A stretch of 5,525 bases of DNA from Candidatus Falkowbacteria bacterium CG10_big_fil_rev_8_21_14_0_10_43_11 (lineage in GTDB: Bacteria > Patescibacteriota > Patescibacteriia > Patescibacteriales > XYC2-FULL-47-12). The notes below the pieces were generated by a model. That model searched no databases. It was given only the letters and a program-made list of their open reading frames with translations, and had not been told where the DNA came from. Below, in pieces: positions 1 through 5,525 of the stretch. Numbering within the stretch: position 1 is the stretch's first letter; the number at the start of each line of letters is the position of its first letter. A program made the translations under genes and the position numbers. Where the stretch lies: NCBI GenBank assembly GCA_002778635.1, contig PFAS01000044.1, positions 1-5,525 of the forward strand, given 5' to 3'.

Positions 1-1
1 G

Positions 2-1174
2 ACCATGATGAATAAACGTTTTGATTGGATGTGTGCGGATGAACGCCGGCATTTATATTATAATTTATTGCAGTATTGGCATGGAATATTAAAAAAATAC
101 CAGCCGGATATGTTGATTTTTTCATCCATCCCTCACGCCCCCTATGAATATGTTGTTTATAATTTAGCCCGTTTGTTAAATATTAAAACCTTTATGTTTT
201 ATGACACGTTGATTCCTGATAGGCTGTTGTTCTATAATGATTTTTGGCGGGGAAGCACTATTTTACAAGAAAAATTAGCCAGCGACAACAAAGAAGACTA
301 CGCTTTAGAAAATTTAAGCGGCGATTTACGTGAATATTATCAATTGCAAACCAATCCCGAATATGATTCCACGCCTGTTTATATCAAGGCATTCAGAAAA
401 CAGAATACAGCGGGTAGATATGCCGCCATTAAAATAAGAACAATTATAACCAGCCTAAAAGATTTTTCAATTTTTAGAAAAGTATTAGCCTATTTTTTAA
501 AATTATTCGGGCCGAATGTCAAAAAAGAGTATCATGAACTGCAAACCAAACCGGATTTAAACAAAAAATTTATTTATGCCCCTTTAAATTATCAGCCAGA
601 ATGCACAACCAGCCCGCAGGCGGGAATTTTTGTTGACCAGATTTTAATGATAGAAACACTAGCAGCTTCAATCCCCGAGAGTTGGTTTATTTATGTCAAA
701 GAACATCCTACGCAATGGGCTCCGCGGGGTTTAAATTATTTTAGTTCACGCTATCGGGGATACTATCGTCGCTTGGCAAAAATAAAAAATGTCGTCTTGA
801 TTCCAACTGAAACCGACACTTATGAATTAATGAAAAAAACGCAAGCGGTCGCCACCGCCACCGGAACCGCTGGTTGGGAATCAGTTTTGAGATTAAAGCC
901 GGCAATCGTCTTCGGCTACCCGTGGTATCGCGATTGCCCCGGCGTTTTTAAAGTCAATGACGCCGCATCGTGCCAAAAGGCAATTAAAGAGATTAACAAT
1001 GGCTATCGCGTCAGCCAGCAGCAAATTATCAATTATTTTCAAAGTTTTGACGAGGCGACTATCCGCGACCGATATTTCATCTCTGGCGTTAAAGGCAGCG
1101 ACGGACTTAACCGTGATAAGAGCATCGGCAATATTATCCAAACAGTGTTGATGGAATTAAAAAAATATTCTTGA
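2..1174 (+). CDS. Capsule-synthesis type glycosyltransferase (KpsS/KpsC-like), 5' end outside window
   Basis: This is the C-terminal portion of a probable cytoplasmic glycosyltransferase of the capsule polysaccharide synthesis group (KpsS/KpsC-like, GT-B-like fold). The reading frame is open to the left window edge. The first visible Met is at base 5, but the protein seems to begin mid-domain: the stretch with PDMLIFSSIPHAPYEY (residues 34-49 counted from that Met) normally lies well inside such proteins, so the true start is probably upstream. The second half carries the family signature: LNYQPE (194-199), FVDQ (209-212), KEHP (232-235, the KxHP-type motif of Kdo transferases) and a glycine/serine loop TGTAGWES (286-293) followed by the GYPWY strand (304-308). 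No membrane segment is seen. It is followed by pseB after 39 bases. KpsS-like proteins include a pseudaminyltransferase (KpsS1, family GT118, from memory), so transfer of the sugar made by this cluster is a reasonable inference; the acceptor and exact donor are unknown. Confidence 0.8.
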   Translation, partial: TMMNKRFDWMCADERRHLYYNLLQYWHGILKKYQPDMLIFSSIPHAPYEYVVYNLARLLNIKTFMFYDTLIPDRLLFYNDFWRGSTILQEKLASDNKEDYALENLSGDLREYYQLQTNPEYDSTPVYIKAFRKQNTAGRYAAIKIRTIITSLKDFSIFRKVLAYFLKLFGPNVKKEYHELQTKPDLNKKFIYAPLNYQPECTTSPQAGIFVDQILMIETLAASIPESWFIYVKEHPTQWAPRGLNYFSSRYRGYYRRLAKIKNVVLIPTETDTYELMKKTQAVATATGTAGWESVLRLKPAIVFGYPWYRDCPGVFKVNDAASCQKAIKEINNGYRVSQQQIINYFQSFDEATIRDRYFISGVKGSDGLNRDKSIGNIIQTVLMELKKYS

Positions 1175-1213
1175 AAATTAATAAAATAAAATTTAAACAA
1201 ATATAAAAAATTT

Positions 1214-2203
1214 ATGTCCATTGATTTTTTACAAGGAAAAACGATTTTAATTACCGGCGGCACCGGTTCATTTGGCAGCAATTTCACCAAGTTTTTATTA
1301 CGGTTTTCGGGAGCGGAAAAAATAATTATTTTTAGCCGCGACGAACTAAAACAATTTCATCTGCGCCAAGCGCTGGGCGATGACAGCCGGTTGCGATTTT
1401 TTTTGGGCGATATACGCAGTTTAAAACGTTTACAGCGCGCTTTCCACGGCGTGGATATAGTCGTGCACGCGGCAGCATTAAAACAGGTGTCAACTTTGGA
1501 ATACAATCCATTTGAAGCGGTGGAAACTAATATTTTAGGCAGCCAAAACGTTATTGACGCCGCTATCGATCAAAAGGTAAAAAAGGTAGTTTTGATTTCC
1601 ACCGATAAAGCGGCGCAGCCGGTCAATTTGTACGGTTCAACCAAATTATGCGCGGAAAAATTATTTGTTAGCGGCAATTCTTACGCTAGCCGCGAGACTG
1701 TTTTTTCCTGCGTCCGCTACGGCAATGTTATCGGCAGCCGCGGTAGCATCGTGGAAACGTTATTAAAAGATAAACATAAAAAGGAAGTGACTATTACCGA
1801 TGAACGCATGACCAGATTTTGGATAACTTTGGGCCAAACCTTCAAATTAGTTTTGTTCGCCTTGCGCGAAATGGAGGGCGGTGAAATTTTCATTCCAAAA
1901 ATTCCCAGCATGAAAATTGTGGATTTATTTAACACATTAGCTCCCCAGGCGGAGAAAAAAATTATAGGTAGCCTGCCGGGAGAAAAAATTCATGAAACTT
2001 TAATTTCCGAAGAAGAGGCGCGCCACGCGGTTGAGTATGGCGATTATTATGTTATTTTAAGCGATTTTCCTTTTTTCTCCGCCGATATTTATAAAAAATA
2101 TTTTCAAGACGGCGCCAAATTGCCGGCCGGATTTTGCTACGCGAGCGATACCAATAAAGATTGGCTAACACCGGAGCAATTAAAAATAATAACCAAGTCG
2201 TAA
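1214..2203 (+). CDS. pseB: UDP-N-acetylglucosamine 4,6-dehydratase (inverting), PseB
   Basis: This is a soluble short-chain dehydrogenase/reductase that catalyses the first step of CMP-pseudaminic acid synthesis: 4,6-dehydration with C5 epimerisation of UDP-GlcNAc to the 4-keto-6-deoxy-AltNAc intermediate. The 329-residue length fits PseB/FlaA1 (about 330). Visible motifs in order are the Rossmann loop GGTGSFG (15-21), AAALKQV (86-92), STDKAAQPVNLYGSTK (129-144) holding the catalytic Asp131, Lys132 and Tyr140 and the SDR Lys144, then VRYGNVIGSRGS (167-178), TDERMTRFW (195-203), FIPKIPSMK (226-234) and PGEKIHETLIS (255-265). The Asp-Lys pair in place of Ser/Thr matches the inverting dehydratases, and the VIGSRGS and PKIPSM blocks favour PseB over CapE-type relatives. 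No N-terminal membrane domain is present, which excludes PglF-type enzymes. The ATG start places the nucleotide-binding loop at the normal distance. Only three bases separate it from pseC. Confidence 0.95.
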   Translation: MSIDFLQGKTILITGGTGSFGSNFTKFLLRFSGAEKIIIFSRDELKQFHLRQALGDDSRLRFFLGDIRSLKRLQRAFHGVDIVVHAAALKQVSTLEYNPFEAVETNILGSQNVIDAAIDQKVKKVVLISTDKAAQPVNLYGSTKLCAEKLFVSGNSYASRETVFSCVRYGNVIGSRGSIVETLLKDKHKKEVTITDERMTRFWITLGQTFKLVLFALREMEGGEIFIPKIPSMKIVDLFNTLAPQAEKKIIGSLPGEKIHETLISEEEARHAVEYGDYYVILSDFPFFSADIYKKYFQDGAKLPAGFCYASDTNKDWLTPEQLKIITKS

Positions 2204-2209
2204 TTTATG
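2201..2209 (+). promoter_or_regulatory. Stop-start junction TAATTTATG (pseB/pseC), no Shine-Dalgarno
   Basis: The pseB stop codon TAA and the pseC ATG are separated only by TTT. No GGAG-like sequence exists in the 20 bases upstream, so pseC translation most plausibly depends on ribosomes finishing pseB. The same nine bases recur at the boundary of the FemAB-like gene and the oxidoreductase gene. Confidence 0.55.
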
Positions 2210-3310
2210 ATTCCTTACGGCAAACAATATATTGATCGCCAAGACATTAACGCGGTAACAGCAGTTTTACGTTCTGACTGGCTGACACAAGGGCCAAAAA
2301 TTTTGGAGTTTGAACAAAAATTGGCAAAATATTGCGGAGCTAAATACGCCGTGGCGGTTAATAACGGCACGGCCGCTTTGCATTTAGCGTACCAGGCAGC
2401 CGGCTTGAAAGCGGGCGATGAAGTGATTACCACTCCCAATACTTTCATCGCAACCACCAATATGCTGTTAGCGCTCAAAGTTAAACCGGTGTTTTGCGAC
2501 ATTCGGGAAGATACTAATAACATCAATGAATTCTTAATTGAAAAATTAGTAACCAAAAAAACAAAAGCGATTGTGCCGGTTCATCTCGCCGGCCATCCCT
2601 GCAAAATGGAAAAAATTCACCAAATTGCCAATAAGCATAAGTTGCTGGTTATTGAAGACGCTTGCCACGCGTTAGGCGCCAAGTACAAGCAAACAAAAAT
2701 TGGCGCTTGCCGATATTCAGACTTAGCCGTTTTCAGTTTTCATCCCGTTAAACCAATAACCACCGGCGAAGGCGGAGCGGTATTGACCAATAATAAAAAA
2801 TATTATCAAAAGTTAATGCTTTTGCGTAGCCACGGAATCCGAAAAGATAAAAAGGGATTCAACGTGATGACCGAACTCGGTTATAACTATCGTTTAACGG
2901 ACATTCAGGCGGCGTTAGGAATAAGCCAGTTGGATAAGTTAGATAAATTTATAAAAGAAAGGCATCAAATCGTCAAATGGTATGAACAAAGTTTAACTGA
3001 AATAAAACAAATCATTTTGCCTCTGGAATTAAAAAATTGTTACAGCGGCTGGCATTTGTACATTATTAAAACTAAAAATAAACAAGACCGGTTGCCGTTA
3101 TATCAACATTTGAAAGACGGCGGTGTCGGAGTAAATTTTCATTACCCCTGCGTTTATCGCCACCCTTATTATCAGCGGTTAGGGTTTAGTTCGGCGCGAT
3201 GCGCAATAGCCGAAAACTATGAAAAGACCGCCATTACCTTACCGATACATTGTCAGTTGACCAAAAAAGAAGTTTTTTATATCACTACGCTGATTAAAGA
3301 TTTTTTTTAG
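2207..3310 (+). CDS. pseC: UDP-4-amino-4,6-dideoxy-N-acetyl-beta-L-altrosamine transaminase, PseC
   Basis: This is a PLP-dependent aminotransferase of the DegT/DnrJ/EryC1/StrS family. It acts after PseB, moving an amino group (normally from glutamate) to C4 of the 4-keto sugar. At 367 residues it is close to known PseC. Motifs: MIPYGKQYID at the N terminus with LTQGP (26-30), NNGTAAL (52-58, phosphate binding), TTPNTF (75-80), PVHLAGHPC (124-132), IEDACHALGA (149-158) with the PLP-ring aspartate Asp151, and FHPVKPITTGEGGA (178-191) in which Lys182 is the Schiff-base lysine. GYNYRLTDIQAALG (225-238) and GVGVNFHY (306-313) are further conserved blocks. FHPVKPITTGEGG is especially typical of PseC rather than other sugar aminotransferases. 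It starts three bases after pseB with no Shine-Dalgarno sequence, so translation is probably coupled. The last codons sit on a run of eight T's (see findings). Confidence 0.94.
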   Translation: MIPYGKQYIDRQDINAVTAVLRSDWLTQGPKILEFEQKLAKYCGAKYAVAVNNGTAALHLAYQAAGLKAGDEVITTPNTFIATTNMLLALKVKPVFCDIREDTNNINEFLIEKLVTKKTKAIVPVHLAGHPCKMEKIHQIANKHKLLVIEDACHALGAKYKQTKIGACRYSDLAVFSFHPVKPITTGEGGAVLTNNKKYYQKLMLLRSHGIRKDKKGFNVMTELGYNYRLTDIQAALGISQLDKLDKFIKERHQIVKWYEQSLTEIKQIILPLELKNCYSGWHLYIIKTKNKQDRLPLYQHLKDGGVGVNFHYPCVYRHPYYQRLGFSSARCAIAENYEKTAITLPIHCQLTKKEVFYITTLIKDFF

Positions 3311-3320
3311 CATTAAACAT

Positions 3321-4409
3321 ATGGAAATCGTAAAATTAACTAAAGCTAATTACAAAGAGTGGGATGATTTTTGTCTAAAAAGCGATGACGCTTGGTTTTG
3401 GCATACGACCGATTGGCTGGAATACACTTTGCAATACAAGCCGGAATTAGAAACGAAAAATTTTAATTTTTTAATTTACAAACAAAATAAAATCAAAGCA
3501 ATCGTTCCCTTGACTTTGGAAGTACGGCAAAGGGAAGGGGAAAAAATTAACGAATTTTCTTTTGGCGGTTTTGCCGTTCCGGCGCCGGCTTTAGCCAACG
3601 ATTTGGAAAAAATTGAAAAAGACAGAACAGAGCGGGATTTGGTTTACGATTGCGTTTTTGCGGAGATTGACCGCTTAGCAAAGGAGAACAAAGTTAAACG
3701 GGCTTGGTTTCGGCAAACCCCGTTAGCCAGAAGTTCCCTTGATAAAAATTTTTTTAATTATTTAATAAAATTTGGCTATCTTGATGTTTCTTTAAACACC
3801 CAGCTCATAGATTTAAATAAAAGCGAAGCGGAGTTATGGCAAGATTTACGCCGGAACCATCGGCGCAATATTAAAAAAGGGGGCCAATTTAAAATCGCCT
3901 TTTATACGGCCGAAAATATTACTCCACAATTATTTAACGCTTATAAAAAAACACATCATAAAGCCGCGGGACGGAAAACCAGGCCGGACGAAACATTTGC
4001 TTTAATGTACCAATGGTTAAAAAATGATTTGGCTTTTTTAGTGGCGGCGGAATATGAAAATAAACGCATCGGGTTTGAATATTACGGTATTTATAAAAAT
4101 AATGTTTACGGTTTTTCGGCCGCCAACGACCCGGATTACGCCCATTTGCCCGTACGCCACGCGATTGAATGGGAAGCGATACGATGGATGAAAAAAAAGG
4201 GAATATCTTTTTACGACATTGGTTTACAACAATACGGCGCCCGGTTCCATGATTTTCCCGACAAAAAGCAATTGGATATATCGCATTTCAAAAAAGGATT
4301 TGGCGGCTTTCCCGTCCCTTGGCTGATGGGAGAAAAATTTTTCGACCAAAGTTATTTTCAAGACACATACCGGCAGAGAATAGCCAAATACGCCGAATCA
4401 ATAATTTAA
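3321..4409 (+). CDS. FemAB/BioF2-like GNAT-fold acyl- or aminoacyltransferase
   Basis: This is a 362-residue protein that looks like the two-GNAT-domain FemX/FemAB superfamily (also annotated as peptidoglycan bridge or BioF2-like acetyltransferases). The first half has WFWHTTDWLEY (25-35), a common N-terminal block, and a central FGGFAVPAP stretch (81-89). The second half begins with LRRNHRRNIKKG (176-187), the basic segment seen in FemAB proteins, and ends with the core FYDIGLQQYG (297-306) and FKKGFGGFPVP (323-333), equivalent to the family's FKxGFG motif. No signal peptide, membrane span or FemA-type coiled-coil arm is visible. FemX-type enzymes move an amino acid from aminoacyl-tRNA to a lipid-linked amine; BioF2-like relatives use other acyl donors. 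Here it follows pseC by 10 bases, where an N-acyltransferase for the new 4-amino group would make sense. A PseH-like role is therefore inferred, not shown; a general cell-wall or capsule aminoacylation role is the alternative. Confidence 0.78.
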   Translation: MEIVKLTKANYKEWDDFCLKSDDAWFWHTTDWLEYTLQYKPELETKNFNFLIYKQNKIKAIVPLTLEVRQREGEKINEFSFGGFAVPAPALANDLEKIEKDRTERDLVYDCVFAEIDRLAKENKVKRAWFRQTPLARSSLDKNFFNYLIKFGYLDVSLNTQLIDLNKSEAELWQDLRRNHRRNIKKGGQFKIAFYTAENITPQLFNAYKKTHHKAAGRKTRPDETFALMYQWLKNDLAFLVAAEYENKRIGFEYYGIYKNNVYGFSAANDPDYAHLPVRHAIEWEAIRWMKKKGISFYDIGLQQYGARFHDFPDKKQLDISHFKKGFGGFPVPWLMGEKFFDQSYFQDTYRQRIAKYAESII

Positions 4410-4415
4410 TTTATG
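4407..4415 (+). promoter_or_regulatory. Stop-start junction TAATTTATG (FemAB-like/oxidoreductase), no Shine-Dalgarno
   Basis: This is an exact copy of the pseB/pseC boundary: TAA stop, TTT spacer, ATG start. The preceding bases (aatcaataat) contain no purine-rich ribosome binding site. It points to stop-start coupled reinitiation within one transcript. Confidence 0.55.
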
Positions 4416-5369
4416 GATAAGAACATAAAAATATTAATCATCGGCTTTGGCTCCATCGGCCGGAGGCATTACCAGAATTTATTGAAACTGGGCTTTAAGA
4501 ATATTTATGTTTACGATATTGACAAGAATAAGTTAGCCGGCGAAAAGTTAAAGACAACAGAAAAAATTAACGCTGGAACTTTAAAGCAATTTCGCGCCGT
4601 TTTAATCTGCAATCCCAACGATGCGCACGTTCAGACGGCAATCAAGTGCGCCCAAGCCGGTTGCCATATTTTTATCGAAAAGCCATTAGCGCCCAGCTTA
4701 AAAAACATCAAAGCATTGGTTAAAATTTGCCATAGCAAAAAATTAACAAACATGGTTGCCTGCAACCTGCGCTTTCATCCCTGTTTAAAATTTATTAAAA
4801 ATTATTTAGATAAAAATAGTTTGGGGAAAATTTACAGCATCCGTCACGACTTTGGTTATTTTTTACCTTATTGGCGGCCCGAGCAAGATTACCGGAAAAA
4901 TTATGCCGCCAAAAAAGCAAGCGGCGGCGGAATTATTTTGGACGATATTCATGAATTTGACTTGCTGTTTTGGTTTAACGGTTTCAGCCCGGTAGTCGAA
5001 ACAAAATTTATTTTTGATAAAACGAGCGCATTAGCCATTGAAACCGAGGATAATTGCGTTGCCGCTTTTAAATTTGTAAATAAGACTCTCGGTTCGGTAA
5101 GTTGCGATTATTTGCAGCAAGCTTATTCCCGGAATTGTAAAATCGTCGGCGCCAAAGGAAATCTGACTTGGGATTTCAACGAAAATATAGTTTGGCTGCA
5201 CGCAAAAAAAAGAAAAAATAACCTATTTCAAATAAAAAATTATCAGGCGAACCAGATGTATCTTGACGAACTAAGTTATTTTTTTTGGTGCGTTTTTAAA
5301 AGACAACCAGCTGCCAACGACATTAAAACCGCGGCTTTGGTTTTAAAATATTGCATCAATAAAATATGA
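4413..5369 (+). CDS. Gfo/Idh/MocA family NAD(P)-dependent oxidoreductase
   Basis: This is a cytoplasmic sugar dehydrogenase-like protein of 318 residues, normal for the family. The N-terminal Rossmann domain opens with ILIIGFGSIGRRH (7-19), has the strand AVLICNPNDAH (62-72) and the signature FIEKPLA (87-93), whose EKP lysine contacts cofactor and substrate in family members. The C-terminal domain has YWRPEQDYRKNY (153-164) and GGGIILDDIHEFDLL (171-185), with Asp177 and the presumed catalytic His180. This W-P-x-x-DYR...GGGxxLDxIHE pattern marks a subgroup I recognise from surface-sugar and nonulosonic acid clusters. The substrate cannot be read from the sequence: it could oxidise or reduce a nucleotide sugar, a free sugar or a modified nonulosonate. 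It starts three bases after the FemAB-like gene, and its TGA stop overlaps the next start as ATGA, so it is surely co-transcribed and probably translationally coupled to both neighbours. Confidence 0.88.
   Translation: MDKNIKILIIGFGSIGRRHYQNLLKLGFKNIYVYDIDKNKLAGEKLKTTEKINAGTLKQFRAVLICNPNDAHVQTAIKCAQAGCHIFIEKPLAPSLKNIKALVKICHSKKLTNMVACNLRFHPCLKFIKNYLDKNSLGKIYSIRHDFGYFLPYWRPEQDYRKNYAAKKASGGGIILDDIHEFDLLFWFNGFSPVVETKFIFDKTSALAIETEDNCVAAFKFVNKTLGSVSCDYLQQAYSRNCKIVGAKGNLTWDFNENIVWLHAKKRKNNLFQIKNYQANQMYLDELSYFFWCVFKRQPAANDIKTAALVLKYCINKI
5366..5369 (+). promoter_or_regulatory. ATGA overlapping start/stop (oxidoreductase/SpsF-like)
   Basis: The ATG of the SpsF-like gene shares two bases with the TGA stop of the oxidoreductase gene. 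Such a four-base overlap is a standard sign of translational coupling, and it fixes the start of the partial last gene. No Shine-Dalgarno sequence is seen upstream (gcatcaataaaat). Confidence 0.6.
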
Positions 5370-5525
5370 ACTATAAAAATTTATGTATCATCCAGGCGAG
5401 AACGGGTTCTACGAGATTGCCAGAAAAAGTTTTGTTAAAGGTTAATGGCATCCCGCTTTTGGAATATGAAATCGAAAGAGTAAAACAAGCCAAACAACTG
5501 GACAAAATCGTCGTGGCGACAACAG
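5366..5525 (+). CDS. SpsF-type cytidylyltransferase (likely CMP-nonulosonate synthetase), 3' end outside window
   Basis: This open frame of 53 codons runs off the right edge. It begins MNYKNLCIIQARTGSTRLP: the IIQARTGSTRLP block (8-19) followed by KVLL (21-24), the GIPLLEY helix start (28-34) and DKIVVATT (46-53) is the N terminus of the SpsF/COG1861 nucleotidyltransferases, with the glycine-rich loop (Arg12, Gly14, Ser15, Arg17) that binds the CTP triphosphate. Classical NeuA/PseF proteins instead carry IIPARGGSKR-type loops, so this is the SpsF variant. In pseudaminic or related sugar loci, SpsF-like genes take the PseF role of joining CMP to the nonulosonic acid, which is the likeliest job here. 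The start overlaps the preceding stop in an ATGA junction. Only the first fifth or so of the expected protein is visible, so an additional fused domain downstream (SpsG- or GNAT-like fusions occur) cannot be excluded. Confidence 0.85.
   Translation, partial: MNYKNLCIIQARTGSTRLPEKVLLKVNGIPLLEYEIERVKQAKQLDKIVVATT

Noticed and set aside
613..631. Perfect short inverted repeat CCCGC-AG-GCGGG followed by AATTTTT, resembling an intrinsic terminator.
   Set aside because: It lies inside the glycosyltransferase coding region and encodes conserved family residues (SPQAGIF); the stem is short with a tiny loop.
1172..1174. Possible recoding of TGA (glycine, as in some candidate-phylum bacteria).
   Set aside because: TGA ends the glycosyltransferase gene and the oxidoreductase gene at sensible family lengths, and no in-frame TGA interrupts any gene, so the standard bacterial code fits.
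1171..1207. Possible promoter with TTGAAA at 1171-1176 and TATAAA at 1202-1207.
   Set aside because: The spacing is 25 bases, far from 17, and such matches are expected by chance in an A/T-only stretch.
1254..1268. Inverted repeat ACCGG...CCGGT near the start of pseB.
   Set aside because: It encodes the conserved Rossmann glycine loop; the stem is only five pairs and explained by codon choice.
893..1290. Open frames on the minus strand and in another plus frame over the end of the glycosyltransferase gene and the pseB start.
   Set aside because: They overlap strongly supported coding sequence, show no recognisable motifs and look like antisense shadows.
1717..2556. Minus-strand open frames of 72 and 113 codons within pseB and pseC.
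   Set aside because: Both lie opposite conserved motifs of well-identified genes and have no family resemblance.
5366..5525. Identification of the last gene as a classical PseF/NeuA.
   Set aside because: The loop reads QARTGSTRLP, the SpsF/COG1861 form, rather than the PARGGSKR form; the role may be the same but the family label differs.

Overview
The window is a compact, one-directional (+ strand) piece of a bacterial surface-polysaccharide locus. It holds six genes, the first and last cut by the window edges, packed with 39, 3, 10, 3 and -4 bases between them. Five of the six belong, by recognisable motifs, to families found in nonulosonic acid (sialic-acid-like sugar) clusters. The core is a confident PseB/PseC pair, the first two enzymes of CMP-pseudaminic acid synthesis.

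Layout: (1) 2-1174, the C-terminal part of a capsule-synthesis type glycosyltransferase (KpsS/KpsC-like, KxHP motif), a candidate for the enzyme that transfers the finished sugar. (2) 1214-2203, PseB, UDP-GlcNAc 4,6-dehydratase/5-epimerase. (3) 2207-3310, PseC, PLP-dependent 4-aminotransferase. (4) 3321-4409, a FemAB/BioF2-like GNAT-fold acyltransferase, where a PseH N-acetyltransferase would be expected functionally. (5) 4413-5369, a Gfo/Idh/MocA NAD(P)-dependent oxidoreductase. (6) 5366-5525, the first 53 codons of an SpsF-type nucleotidyltransferase, the likely CMP-sugar synthetase. PseG (UDP-sugar hydrolase), PseI (NeuB-type synthase) and PseH are not in the window; if the pathway is complete they should lie downstream or elsewhere.

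Proposed logic: PseB and PseC convert UDP-GlcNAc to UDP-4-amino-4,6-dideoxy-AltNAc. An acyltransferase, perhaps the FemAB-like protein, acylates the 4-amine. Unseen PseG and PseI release and condense the sugar with PEP. The SpsF-like enzyme activates it with CTP, and the KpsS-like enzyme could transfer it. The oxidoreductase has no assigned step and may tailor the sugar or make a co-substrate.

Organism: A+T-rich by eye (roughly 40% G+C), Lys/Asn/Ile-rich proteins, poly-A/T runs, standard stop codons (TGA, TAA and TAG all used), and no Shine-Dalgarno sequence before any of the five visible starts. The style suggests an uncultured lineage such as Patescibacteria/Parcubacteria, but this is a low-confidence impression and no taxonomic marker is present. 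No RNA genes, mobile elements, CRISPR arrays or convincing terminators were seen, and no stretch over 40 bases lacks a gene.
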